64,000 nucleotides of DNA. It comes from Sebastes aleutianus (lineage: Eukaryota; Chordata; Actinopteri; Perciformes; Sebastidae). Location: positions 20,141,490-20,205,489 of the forward strand of contig CAKAKS010000066.1 of NCBI GenBank assembly GCA_916700875.1. Direction: 5' to 3'. A model generated the notes under the pieces. It was given only the letters and a program-made list of their open reading frames with translations, was not told where the DNA came from and ran no database searches. Positions 25,701 through 37,261 of the stretch are shown in pieces. A program made the position numbers and the translations under genes. Position 1 is the first letter of the stretch; every line of letters starts with the position of its first letter.

Positions 25701-27579
25701 CTTTTACTGCCCATTATGACAGTTTGCACATACGATGACACTGGTCAATAACCTCATAGCTGTCTTTATACAGTACCCTATATTTATTTAAAGACTTGTC
25801 TTTAAATGCATCCTGTATGTGATGGGGAGTTGCAAACTCAATTTCGTTGTACCTATACAATGACAATAAAAGAAAACTAATCTAATCTAATATCACACCA
25901 CTGTTGGTCAGGCTTCAACTTAAGCCCACTCTTTTTGCTGCTGTAAGAAGTCTGAGTGCTGACTCCATTATAACACAACTAGCAGGGATTCACTGAGTTC
26001 ATTCAGGTCCCAGACACTGAACCTGACTCAAACTTCAATATTGATAACTCGTATTTTTCCACTAACCTAAATTAGCACCTAGATATCTGGTTGGTAACAA
26101 TATAAACTAGTGCTTAGAATAGTGGATGTACAGGAGCGCTATCGCAGGTCCTTCCTTCCTGCAGCTGTCAGACTCCACAACCAGCACTGCTCCCAGTAGA
26201 CCACTTACACACCAAAAAACTGACAATAACCTGATATTTGCAGGTGGAATTTCATTTATTCATTCATTCTCACTGTGCAATACCATTTTCCACTTATGCA
26301 ATTTTGTTAATAGTCTGTTTATCGTCAATACTGTATATATACTGCTCTTATTTTTATACTTCCTTCTATTTAAATGGTTCATATTTTGTTTAGCTCTTTT
26401 TTTTTCTTTTTACTGTGTTAGCTGATGCATCTTGTTTTTTGCACTATCCCCTTTGCTGCTGTACACTGCAAATTTCCCCACTGCGTGACTAATAAAGTAA
26501 TATCTTATCTTACATCCAACCTAGTATTTGCTCCCATAGTTAATTTATCATCAAGAGTTTTGTGTTTCAATCACACGTGGACCTTCATCCCAATCACAAA
26601 AGCAGAATTTTAATCTTGTGGAGATTTTCTATGAGACATAAGTACTTAGCACCTCAGTGTCTACATGGCTACATAGCCCAATGACAGCATGACGAGGCGT
26701 ATTAATGCTGCTGACAGAGGACTGTGACTCCAGTCCTTCTGCTGGGGGTCTCCCTACACCATGGGTCAGCAACCTTTACTATCAAAAGAAGACAAATCTG
26801 TCTGGAGCCACAACACATTTGAGCATTGTGATGAAGGTAACACAGTTTATAGTGTAAGTATATAAGTCTAATGCAGTGAGGGCACAAGTGTAAATGTACT
26901 ACTGAGTATTAGGGCCACATTATGAGAAAAAAACATCTGAGATTTACAGAATAAAGTCATAATATTATGAGAAAAAAAAGTTGTAAAATTATGAGAATAA
27001 AGTCATAACTTTCATAACATAATATTACAACTTTTGTCTCTTAAATTTATGACTTTATTCTCATAATATTACAACTTTTTTCTCTTAGACTTATGACTTT
27101 ATTCTCATAATATTACAACTTTTGTCTCTTAAATTTATGACTTTATTCTCATATTACAACTTTTTTCTCTTAGACTTATGACTTTATTCTCATAATATTA
27201 CAACTTTTTTCTCATAAATTTATGACTTTATTCTCATAATATTACAACTTTTTTCTCATAAATTTATGACTTTATTCTCATAATATTACAACTTTTTTCT
27301 CATAAATTTATGACTTTATTCTCATAATATTACAACTTTTTTCTCATAAATTTATGACTTTATTCTCATAATATTACAACTTTTTTCTCATAAATTTATG
27401 ACTTTATTCTCATAATATTACAACTTTTGTCTCTTAGACTTACGACTTTATTCTCATAATATTACACCTTGTTTCTCTACCTGCTGCTCGCCCTCTCCGC
27501 GTCCTCGCTTCATCTCTGGGGTTCCTCCTTCACTGCGGACAACCTTTGATTTCCTCTTCTTCAGAGCGTCCGATGACAT
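19715..27579 (-). CDS. thoc5: THO complex subunit 5, 19 coding exons
   Basis: THOC5 is a subunit of the nuclear THO/TREX complex, which couples transcription and processing to mRNA export. Exons in transcript order: 27481-27579, 25346-25489, 24951-25064, 24463-24560, 24167-24313, 23941-24055, 23583-23715, 23396-23473, 23170-23213, 22344-22443, 21451-21559, 21194-21295, 20994-21090, 20801-20912, 20606-20709, 20406-20493, 20187-20302, 19876-20066, 19715-19778. The phases close to 684 aa (human 683). The N-terminus has the basic K-K-R-K-S-K localisation-like motif. A coiled-coil block (K-K-L-N-R-L-A-H-M-R-L-K) follows, then an acidic D-D-E-S-D-S-D patch near residue 320 and a conserved C-terminus G-F-F-S-H-R. 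Intron 1 contains a 44-bp minisatellite and a LINE tail. Confidence 0.95.
25530..25895 (+). mobile_element. LINE 3' tail with (TAATC)n end
   Basis: Located in thoc5 intron 1, antisense to the gene. It ends CAATGACAATAAAAGAAAAC and then three CTAAT-type repeats, the layout of a non-LTR retrotransposon tail. The repeat unit differs from the (TTATC)n families. Confidence 0.6.
26124..26515 (+). mobile_element. LINE 3' tail, family 1, in thoc5 intron 1 (antisense)
   Basis: It begins inside the C-terminal codons (R-R-S-F-L-P-A-A-V-R, in one frame) and ends GACTAATAAAGTAATATCTT plus a TTATC repeat. It is near identical to the tail at 55660-55970. It is 5' truncated. Confidence 0.75.
26919..27480. 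repeat. 44-bp minisatellite, about 11 units, with an inverted partial copy at its left
   Basis: Units carry CTTTATTCTCATAATATTAC then AACTTTT and a variable CTCATAAATTTATGA or CTCTTAGACTTATGA segment. About 11 units run from 27010 to 27475. The left flank 26919-27006 reads the same motif in reverse orientation, making an inverted arrangement. The array ends at the thoc5 exon 1 donor. Confidence 0.9.
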
Positions 27580-27935
27580 AGCTGGCTGAATAAAGAAGAG
27601 GAATATAAGGGGCTTTAATACATTAAGATAAAGATAAGCCATAAAAACCGTTAGTTAGTTACAGTAACACAGAACCTAGGTAACTGTTACCGTGCCAACA
27701 ACAGCGAGCTGATGTTAGCCCTGTTAGCTCTGTGAGGCTAACTGGCTTGTCGGTTCATAAAAGCATGTTTACAATCATCAATACAACCCCGTCAGTGTAT
27801 TGTATGTTTGATTGTGATGTATCTATAAACATCCACATACCTGAGTGGTGACAAAAATACGTCTGAAATTCTTAAATCGTGCGCAAAATGCACATGAACA
27901 GGATGCCTGTTGAAGGTTTCACCGGAAGTGAAGAC
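27580..27935 (-). promoter_or_regulatory. thoc5 5' UTR exons and ETS promoter
   Basis: A minus-strand donor (CACTCAG then GTATGT) at 27841/27840 pairs with the acceptor TTATTCAG at 27586. This leaves six 5' UTR bases before the ATG in exon 2. ACCGGAAGTG at 27921-27930 lies about where the transcription start would be. No TATA box is seen. This gives a short non-coding first exon of under 100 nt. Confidence 0.55.
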
Positions 27936-28187
27936 GGACGGAATCCCTGCTGGGACAAAAAAACCCTAGAGCGCATATCCGCCGAGGAACTACAGCTACA
28001 CTGCCCCCTATAGAAAGCAAATTAACCCGGTATTGCAAGTCATTAAAAAAAGACTGCAATACACTAAAAAAAATAAATAAATAAATAAACAAAAATATTA
28101 AATTATATATACATAATAAAATATATAAGATACAGTAAAAGTAGCATTTAAAAAAATATAAATTATTTAAAAATTAAAGGGACTATT

Positions 28188-28862
28188 TGTAACTTTGTAC
28201 GCGCATAAATGTAGCGGGTCGGCACACATGCGCGCTTGCATATGCGCGTTCGCGTGTAGCCACTGTACCCTCATCCTCTGCCTGCTCGCCTTCACTCAGA
28301 CAGCTCAGCTCGCTCCACCTCTAGACATGAACACGCACTCACTACACACTGCAGAAGAGTTAGTTTAGCTCTGAGAATATCTAGTGAATGTACAGGGGAC
28401 GTTTGTGCAGAAATAACTGCTGCAGCTCCTCCAGACCAACAGAGGTTTCCCGTGTCTTGTGAAGTGACGGAGCTCTACAGAGATTTACGTTGTCTTCTCG
28501 TTACCGACCGGGTGCCGGTGTCTCCTCTGCTCTCTCCGGCTGCGGGCGGAGAGAGCAGGGAGACACGCTGGAGAGCCCCGCTGCCTCAGCCTGCACTTAG
28601 GCAGGAAAAGCCAACACTAGGATTAGATCTAAATCATGTTCATGGAGAGACCTTCGTCTGGTCAGCTAACATTACTGCCAAGCAGCTGAAATATAGAGTG
28701 ATATTGTGGTTTTAGCTGACGTGTGTCGCCTCACTGTTTTGAGTGATGCTCGTTCAGGTATATTGAGAGCGAGCAAGCGCGAGCCCGACGCTGACTTTCG
28801 TTGATTTCATGGCCACAGGTGTCGCTGTTAAGAAGCATTTCTGAAAGTTACAAATAGTCCCT
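28188..28862. mobile_element. 675-bp TTAA-flanked inverted-repeat element
   Basis: The left end AGGGACTATTTGTAACTTTG and the right end GAAAGTTACAAATAGTCCCT are inverted repeats. Each is bounded by TTAA (28184-28187 and 28863-28866). TTAA target duplication is characteristic of the piggyBac and Kolobok superfamilies. The interior is GC- and CpG-rich compared with its flanks and has no transposase. An 87-codon ORF inside has no recognisable domain. Confidence 0.75.
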
Positions 28863-28984
28863 TTAAAGTCATGTATGTAAATATATAAGTACTGTTTACA
28901 TATAAAGAAATATGCTATATAGATGAAATTGCCTTGTTTGTGTTGAATGCAAAAGCTTCTGAAAACCAACCAATATCATATAAA

Positions 28985-29155
28985 TACCTATTTAACAGTT
29001 TTCTTCATATCCTTGTATTTTTATATCTGGTATATTCTTTTGTACTTTGTACTTTGCACTACTAACTTTTGTACTGCCTTTTTACTAACATGTTTTGCAC
29101 TATGGAACTATGATGCTGGAAACTTGAATTTCCCTTGGGATCAATAAAGTTATAG
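28985..29155 (+). mobile_element. LINE 3' tail, family 3
   Basis: It ends CTTGAATTTCCCTTGGGATC then AATAAAGTTA. The same family lies reversed at 56295-56520, where the (TCTA)n tail is preserved. It is 5' truncated and non-coding. Confidence 0.65.
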
Positions 29156-29354
29156 TAAATATATAAGGTACAGTAAAAGTAGCATTTAAAAAAATATAAA
29201 TTATCATTTAGAAATGAAAGTCATGTATGTAAATATATAAGTACTGTTTTTATTTAACTGTTTACTTACAAAGAAATATGCTATATATATGAAATTGCCT
29301 TGTCTGTGTTGAATGCAAAAGCTTCTGAAAACCAACCAATATCATATACATACC

Positions 29355-29754
29355 TGTGGTGGAATTTCTGATACACAAGTTAACTCAATAGGAAGGAGGA
29401 GGCCCCGGAGCTGTTGATGTCTTACACAGAAGGTTTATTGAAGCTTGATCAAGGAGCATTTGTCAGGTCTCCACAATTGAGGTGCTCTCTGCATGAAGGC
29501 CTCACAACTCTGCCCTTCCTCCCTGGTGCTCAGTGTTTTACCCTTATCATGTTTTGACTTACTCGGTTCCTCTGGCATCTCTGACCCTGGTTGCCCCAGC
29601 GACTGGCTCTATGGTCACTACAGACACAGCTGTACAGATAACGGTGGCTCCCCTAGACAGGACTCCAACCCAATAATGTCAACAGAGGGACGCTCTGAGA
29701 AACACTCTGACCTCCCAACCAAGGAGAGAGGAATTAATAGGAAATTCCATCACA
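29355..29754 (-). mobile_element. Candidate solo LTR, about 400 bp
   Basis: The ends TGTGGTGGAATTTC and GAAATTCCATCACA are near-perfect inverted repeats beginning TG and ending CA, as in LTRs. A minus-strand AATAAA lies inside, suggesting minus orientation. No flanking coding domain or second LTR is present. I could not identify a clear target duplication, so a DNA element with short TIRs remains possible. Confidence 0.5.
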
Positions 29755-30354
29755 TAAATTATATATACACAATAAAATATATAGGGTACAGTAAAAGTTG
29801 CATTTAAAAAAATATAAATTATCATTTAAAAATTAAAGTCTACCACCGTACCACCCTGTAAGATGGCAAACATCTCACTTGTAGGTCCATAACTGCACAA
29901 GCAAAAAATAACCCATAAAGATCATCTCAAATAAAACAATGTTTAAATCATAAGTTTATGAAGGAAAGAAAATATATATAGAATTGTCCAGATACATGTA
30001 TTTTCACATTCAACATCAATAAAGAAAAATTGAAATCACACTGGACAGAGTTGGATAATAGACCTAAAATTGTCATGACCAACTCAACAGCTAGCAATTA
30101 ATAATATAAAGCAGGATTATTTAAACGATATAAGTACTATAAAAGTACTGTTTTTTTCTTTTTAACTGTTTACTTATAAAGAAATATGCTATATAGATGA
30201 AATTGCCTTGTCTGTGTTGAATGCAAAAGCTTCTGAAAACCAACCAATATCATATACATACCTATATGTACAATAATGTATACTGTACAGTACTTGTAAC
30301 ATTTCACATCTGATTTAAAAAGCAACAAAATAGGCCACATACATTCAAAAATTA

Positions 30355-30360
30355 TTTATT
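30355..30360 (-). terminator. tfip11 polyadenylation signal
   Basis: Minus-strand AATAAA about 140 bp beyond the tfip11 stop codon. Confidence 0.5.
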
Positions 30361-30498
30361 CACAGTTCTCGTGACAATTTAAAAATGTACAAAGACACAT
30401 ATGACAAGGGTCAGCATACCAAGTCACATCAAATGTGAACATTTGCTCTACTTCTTCTCTTTTACACTTAGCAGACCAAGGAATCAGTCAGTCTACCC

Positions 30499-33400
30499 TC
30501 ACTTGGCCATATCTATCAGACTTTGCAAAGATGTGGGCACCCAAGTCTTCTCTCCTTGCACAAACACAACCCCTCTGTCTATGTAGATGACGATACGCCC
30601 AAAGGTGTACAGCTGTTTGCCCTCGTGCCGTTTGGCCACTAAGGGCATGAAGACAATGTTGTTCTCCTCTGCCTTAGTCTGAATCAGATCTTTAAAGTTA
30701 GTAGGCACACCAGCACTGATGCCTCTGTGAGCCACACTCTCTGCATCTCTGCGCTCCTGCATCGCTTCATACTGGAAGTCCTTTCGTCTCTCGGTCTGTG
30801 TCAGATATGCAATATTCTCCCTTGCACCAGGTTGCATATATCCACCTGTGGATGTAAAAAAGAAGGAGTGTTGTAATATATTTTCTTGCAGCAGAGAAAA
30901 AAGGGCTGAATTATCATAATTGTAAAAAGGAAAGCTGTTCTATAGTTTTAATATGTTTATTTTCTGAGACTGTGTGTAATACCAACCCATGCCTGAAGAC
31001 ACTGCGCGGTTCATGATGTCCAAAGCTTCGTTGAATTTCTCCTTAATGAGCGGCTGTGACAACAAGGCGTCACTAAACATGGTTTTCCAGCCCAGGTACC
31101 ATTTAGTGATTTCCTCATAGTTGGGACTGTTGCTCAACCATGAACACAGGACCTATAATCACCAAAACACAAACAGACATAACAAAGTCACAAAATTACA
31201 ATTGTTCAATAATCAACTGCAGTTAAGCGCATCTCAATTACTTCCTGTTCTGTGTGAGTATATTCACTGACCTGCAACCACTTTGTAAAGAAGTTTTTGT
31301 CCAACAGGGACACAAGGCTGGAGAGGGACAACATGCCCTCCCAGTCCATCACCCAGTGAAATGGCTCCATCTGCTGCTGGTGAGGGTTGATAACCAGCTC
31401 TTCCAGGCACAGAGCTGAGGAGGGACACAGAAGCCATCACATGAAGAAGAGAAACCAGTGGGAAAAGGAGGGACAGGGAAGGATAAGACTGCTGCTGGGA
31501 AAATACATTTTCTTCCACTGCTACTGCTAAGGCTATTACCGATAAAAGACCTACCTAGTTTAGGGATGATATTTTTCACCATGAAGGCCTCCCATGCACC
31601 TGGTGTGAAAACATCTTTCCAAGGCTGCAGGATGAGGCGAGCTGAAGCGTCGCTGGGATGCCATCGCTGCAAGGCACTGGATAGCTTGCTCCTGATTGGT
31701 GGGTAAAGAGGCTCTAGACGTGATTGGAGCAGAGGCAGCCAAGGATGAATCCAGGAGTGGATGGGCACTGTGTCAGTTAAAGGGTTCCAGTTATCCACCT
31801 ATTAGACAGGAAACAGAAATGAATAAAAACAGCTCTCAATGTAGATGGCAATTATTATTATTTCTCTACATCCAAGTAATTGTGTCTTTAAGTGGAGACG
31901 TGTCTTGCCTCTCGCTGTAGCCGGGGTAAGATCAGCTGCTCCATCAGGTGATCCAGGATCCACAGAGGTAGAATAGGAGCCCACACTTCCACACAGTCCA
32001 CCATTGGCCCTACCATTCGAGGCTGCCAGCCTGTCACACAGGGCCGCATCACTGGGATCCACACTTCCCACAACAGTCTGGACCGACAAAGACAGGACAC
32101 ACACACACACACACACGTCTTCAAAAACAGGCTTTAACACCTAGCCAGTAGAATTCATTCATGTAAATACATGAGCACAGCTTATTATGTTTTGTGTATT
32201 TAAAATGACCTGTGGTAAGGGTCCATGTTTGAATCCGGGGCACTGCTATGGAGATCTCTAGATTCAAGGATTGCTCTCCACTGACCGATGTCTTCCAGAC
32301 AATACGAGCTGTCCTGAAATAATCAGAGAACAGTCTGAGTAGTAAGTGGTAGTTTCACTATTAATTATTAAAGATTAAAGTATGTGATTACCTCAAAAGA
32401 AGATAATTGTTAGAGACTCTTAAGACATACCTTAAGAGGGTCCCAGGAACGAAGTTTCTCTTTGAGTAACGGCTGAACAACAGCTACAGCCAGGTCTGCC
32501 AATCCCATGGTCTTGTATTCTTCGTAATAGTCCGTTTGCAAAGTCTCAAAGATCCGGGCACACTCCTGAAGAAAGAGAAGGAAGACACCAAAACGATTAC
32601 CTATATGGATGTGATAACAGCGCAAGAACTAACAAACAGCCTGACAACTGTAGCTGTTAGTTGTATGTGTATATGTACCTGCAGGGTGGGTCCCTCCCCA
32701 GGTGCCATCTCCCCAGAAGGAAAACGCGCCACCAACGCCAGAACGGCCTCCATTCTCTGGATGGCATCTTGCTCTGTATCCAGTCTGCTCTGCAGTGCTC
32801 GTGACTCGTGGCTCAGAGACACAACTACGTCTTTTTCATGCTGCAGACGTCTGGCGGACTACAGGAGGTGGAAAATTAAACAGCAAAAGAGAAAGAATGT
32901 CAGTATGAAGCAGAAGAAGAAGTAGCAGAGTGGTCCATAGAAAACCCGTAGAAAACTCATAGCTGTGGACATTTGGCAGATATTTTTGGTTCCTTCATAC
33001 CTGTAATATGTCCTGTTCTGTGAGGTCTATCAGTAGCTGCAGGTTATGCTCGAGTTCAGGGAGAGCAAAGCCAGATACCTTCTGATCCTGAGTGGACAGG
33101 CTTGGTGGACCTTCATCTGGAACACTGTGCTTGTTGGACATCTGGCTGTAACTGTAATATACCTTTTTTTCTCTTCCAGTCATATCTATTACCTAGAGAT
33201 GGGAACAGATATGGGGTAAATGAAATTCAGAGACAAAAATGGCAGCCGACAATTTGCTTTGCATTCATATTATAATGTCATCCATAGGGGTTTGTGCTGA
33301 GTGTAAATGTACAATTAACTTAAGTTCTGCTGCTTATTATAACATTACATGCTAATTCAATAGTGCCCTGATAACATTCCTGTGAGACCGACACAAAGGA

Positions 33401-34866
33401 GTGTTAATGCAAGTCTTTTCAAACATACCTTGACCTGTGCCAACTCTCCAGCGGATGCCACCGTACTGCGCCCTACCAGCTTGCCTTTAGCCTTCAGCTC
33501 GTCCACAGTTTTGAAGGAATATTTGGGTTTTTTCTTTCCTACGGAGCCTGCAGGATCCTTACGCCACTGGCCTAGCTCCTTCTGAAACTCCTACACGGAC
33601 AGACATTGAGAATAACGTAAAAATAATGTTGACTGACTCAACAGCATCACTTCTGCTATATAATCAAACAGCGTTTTGTTTTTTTTGCAACACTCTACCT
33701 TTTCCTCCTCCTCCTCTGAGTCGACCACAGGAAAATCCTGAAGACTCTGTGTGGTTCGCTCATTGCCATAAGCACCCACTGCTCCCTTGCCTTTACGAAC
33801 CTTTGCCTCAATGGGGTTTATAATACCTGCAGCAATGAGAGGGTGCAAAGTCAGGGTATATCAACTCCACTATTGCTCCTTTAAAACACACACTATTAAT
33901 AAATATCTAAATAACATAGCCTCCTCAGGCCTACCCACCTTGAGCGTTCTTGCCCAGGCCTTTTCCTGGTTGGTAGCCCATTTTCTGCAGAAGTTTCTGT
34001 CCAATTCCCCTTGTGTGCTTTTCCCAGTTACCAATGCCTTTACCAGACTGTATGCCACCTGCAAACCTCTGGGACTGGTGCCCCCGGAAATTACCCTAGC
34101 AAAAAAGAAAAAAATCGGTTTTGACAAAACAATATTACAGAATACACTGCAATGTGTAAATCCCATACACATAACAAAAGTTACCATCTGGAGTTTTTTG
34201 GGTGCAGTGCTGCGAGGAGGGGGAGGTGCTGAAGGACCCTCATCTTCAGAGTCATCAGAGCCTTCTTCTTTTTGTTGGTTCTGTTTCTCCTCAGCTGCAC
34301 TCTTACGCAGACCACCACTCACAAAGTTCACTGGAACACTGTAGTCTTTAGATCTAGAAAAAACACAAACAATCGACTCATTTTGTTAACAACTGTTTTT
34401 AAAAAAAAGCGGCAGTTGGTGTTTATGTGGACTATTTCTGTTGGGATGACTACGATATTCTTGTATTTAAGTATGTTCCCCTTTAAAAAGTGTTTTCCTC
34501 CTGTTAGATTTATATTTCCTCTATTGGGGTTAGGGCTCAGGTTAGGCTATGGTTAGGTTTAGCAGAGGTAATTGGTTAGGATTAGGGATATGGTTGCGTG
34601 CAGGCTAAGGTAACACAACAGGAGCATTGGGGCAGCAACAAAAATAAACCCATGCCTTACTTCTTGCCTCCAAAGCTAGGCCTCTCATCCTCGTCTGAGT
34701 CCCTGTCCGCCCAGATCCCATAGGTGGCCTGGTCCTTGGTCTGCCTGTGTCTGCGGCGTTCTGGGTTGAACTCATTGGCCAGGTCCCAGTCTGTTATCTC
34801 AAAGCTCTCGATCTCCACACCTTCCTCCTCCTCCTCTCTCTTCCCATACAGATGGGACATGGACAT
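30499..34866 (-). CDS. tfip11: Tuftelin-interacting protein 11 (G-patch spliceosome factor), 14 coding exons
   Basis: TFIP11 (yeast Ntr1) activates the helicase DHX15 to disassemble the intron-lariat spliceosome. Exons in transcript order: 34661-34866, 34185-34353, 33939-34095, 33699-33826, 33429-33590, 33001-33192, 32679-32858, 32431-32565, 32210-32313, 31909-32077, 31555-31798, 31272-31414, 30987-31152, 30499-30845. They give 833 aa (human 837). The N-terminal motif F-E-I-T-D-W-D-L and an acidic segment precede the G-patch (about 145-190), which has G-I-G-Q-K-L-L-Q-K-M-G-Y and G-K-G-L-G-K. A GCF-like helical domain with W-N-P-L-T-D-T-V-P follows, and the protein ends S-L-I-D-M-A-K. Intron 10 has a GC donor (AG then GCAAGA) at 31908. 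The gene is head to head with srrd, as in human. Confidence 0.96.
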
Positions 34867-34873
34867 CTCTGGA

Positions 34874-35165
34874 TATAAGATAAGATAAGATGAACCTTTA
34901 TTAATCCCCGGACGGAAATTCAGGTGTCAAAGCAGCAACATCAGCAAACATCAGCAAACAGAGTGAAACACAGGAGAGGTAAAGGTATACAAAAATGATA
35001 AAAACAATAATAGAGATATAAAAGATACAGAGTGAATGGGTGAACATAGTGTGTGCAGTCCATCAATAAATAAATGTAGTATGTACAATAAATACATGTA
35101 ATATGATCACAGGGGGGAAACCACAGTAAACAAAGTACCAAAAGGGTTAAAGTAATGTAAAAAAA
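34874..35165 (-). mobile_element. LINE 3' tail, family 2, abutting the tfip11 acceptor
   Basis: On the minus strand it ends GGGATTAATAAAGGTTCATC and then TTATC repeats. The last repeat is about 9 bp upstream of the first coding exon of tfip11. It is the same family as 11943-12270. Confidence 0.75.
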
Positions 35166-35527
35166 CAAAACTATAAGTAGTTATTTTGAATGCTTTGTAA
35201 CTATGATCATGTGGTCAGATATGAGGTCAACATCAACTCAGCTACCTGTTAACATCAGGTTAATAGTAGTAATGTCAGCCTACTTCAAATATAAAACAGC
35301 ATATTCTCACATGGTTAGCTAATTATGCAACACCATTACTCTTCGTGAACATTTCAAAACAACTAGTTACATGGATCTACTACACAGATCTGGTTCTGTG
35401 GAGGAAACACAACGTGAAGAGTAGCTCATGTTTACTAGCATAGGCTAACGTTAGCTCGTGTTAAACTGCTCGCTTTAGACTGAAAACTAGCTCTTTGGGA
35501 AATAATGAAAAGTTTTATACAACTCAC

Positions 35528-35680
35528 CTGAAACGTTTGTTTTCCCCCTATCCAGAAATTATGTATACATTAATTCATTAGTGACAGTAATGAGCTAAAC
35601 TCAGATAGCTAGTCGATGTGTGTTACACTTTACACACGAAAATACAAGTACTTCCGGTTAGCGATGTAATTTCCGGTGTT
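35528..35680 (-). promoter_or_regulatory. tfip11 non-coding first exon and ETS promoter
   Basis: A minus-strand donor (TTTCAG then GTGAGT) lies at 35528/35527. Upstream of it are ETS sites: CCGGAAGT on the minus strand near 35651-35658, and a second CGGAAAT site near 35670. The intron to the coding exon would be about 650 bp and is largely filled by the LINE tail. Confidence 0.5.
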
Positions 35681-35869
35681 GCACCAAACTTTGTACCCCA
35701 AGAAACAAATGACCAGCGTGTACTTTCTTTTTATTATTTCAAAGTGACAGTATCCATAGTAACAGCAGAAAACATTAAAAACATTTACATACTAAAGAAG
35801 CATAGCGAAAACATAAACAAAGAGCTGTGACAAACATAAAAGGACAACAGAAATTAAACAAAACCAACA

Positions 35870-36720
35870 TCAAATAATAAATAAAAAACACAATAAAAAA
35901 TAAAATAAAATAAATAATAATAAAAAAAGACCACTCGAGAGTATGACAATAATTTCACTTAAAAACGTTAAAGATATTGCATGAATTATTTTTTTGGGGT
36001 AAATTTACACTTGTGAATGTGTGTACTGTGTACTCAATTTTACAGAATTAACAGGAGGGAACCACTTTTCGACGAGGGAACAGACTTCAACATAACACCT
36101 TGCAAACACCTTTTTTTCTTTTTTTCTAAGTTTACATATACAATAAACATTGTGCCCGCCCGCCCACCCACCACCTATTCGTGGGGTACACACCTACAGT
36201 AGCAGAGAGGGAAAGAAAAAACAAAACAAAACAATAAAATAAGGATCGTATTTAGCTGCACACAATGTCTAAATAATGGGAGAAAAAAAGTTAAATATAT
36301 ACATAAATACATACATACATACCTGCATATACACACAAATATATATATATATATATATATAAATACACATATATAATATACACATACATACTGTACATAT
36401 CGATACAAACACGTGTACATACATACATAATCATAACATATTTCCAAGAACCCTATATATTTGGGGTGCCATGTGGAGAGAAACAGAGCACCATATCAGA
36501 TTGACAGCAAGCTTATATTGATAAATATAGAAATAGTAAGAGTAATTCTACTAGATAAACAAATATACATATGCATACACACACTCATATACCCACATGT
36601 CCATGCCCATACATACACGTACATATTGCATTTATATATATATATACACACACACATATACCCACATTCATGTACTGTACATATAAATAAGATAAAGTGG
36701 GTAAATTAAAACAAAGTGAG
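35870..36720. repeat. Low-complexity and microsatellite-rich spacer between tfip11 and srrd
   Basis: Contains poly-T tracts, an AT dinucleotide run at about 36342-36362, and ACATACAT/ATACACAC repeats. The sequence looks like degraded transposon 3' material, but I cannot assign a family. No exon is seen. Confidence 0.5.
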
Positions 36721-37134
36721 TAAGTCAGGATGGTATAGTTTGACTATACTGTAAGTTGAAGTCTAGCATAACATCTTTTAACAATATTTTAAAAGCATTC
36801 CGGTGCATGATATCATCATAATAAATTATAAAGCATATTACCGTGTTTGTTTATTATCTCAAACCACAAATGTCCACTGATTTTACAAGATTGTTTCTCA
36901 GGTTAATGGTTTAGTCCAGAGCCCATCAGTTAAGAAGGTTTGGCCAGCAGATGTCACCATATTTATATCAAAACAATTATAAACAGTTAACCACATGAGT
37001 TTTCAACACAATTGCTTCATAGCAGTGCTTCAAACAATTTCGTTTCCCCATAACTACGTCAAAATATATTAGATTACTCGTATACAGTCCGTTTATTGAC
37101 AGTAATATAAGTTCTTTGAAGAGGACACACAACT

Positions 37135-37160
37135 TGGCATGACACCGGAAGAGGAAATGC
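37135..37160 (+). promoter_or_regulatory. srrd promoter with ETS core
   Basis: ACCGGAAG lies at 37144-37151, about 110 bp before the srrd ATG. With the tfip11 ETS sites about 1.5 kb away, this suggests a divergent housekeeping promoter pair pushed apart by repeats. Confidence 0.45.
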
Positions 37161-37261
37161 GTGTGTTGCACTCAAAATGGTCCCCTCTTGCTTCAGACTC
37201 GCCATCCCACTGCAGCATGTGTATGCGTAAACAGGGCACCGGGTGAACTAAGCGTAGATAG

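Larger units (their letters stand above)
28885..30265. repeat. Segment present three times between thoc5 and tfip11
   Basis: A block holding GAAATATGCTATATAGATGA and GCAAAAGCTTCTGAAAACCA ends at about 28990, 29355 and 30265. A linked block, CAGTAAAAGTAGCATTTAAA, occurs near 28132, 29171 and 29789. The copies are separated by a LINE tail and an LTR-like element. Confidence 0.75.

Noticed and set aside
27010..27480. Regular repeat array considered as CRISPR-like
   Set aside because: Units abut without unique spacers, and the context is a vertebrate intron, so it is a minisatellite.
28452..28715. 87-codon plus-strand ORF
   Set aside because: It lies wholly inside the TTAA-flanked inverted-repeat element and has no recognisable domain.
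29355..29754. Full-length endogenous retrovirus
   Set aside because: Only one LTR-like sequence is present, with no internal coding region; at most it is a solo LTR.
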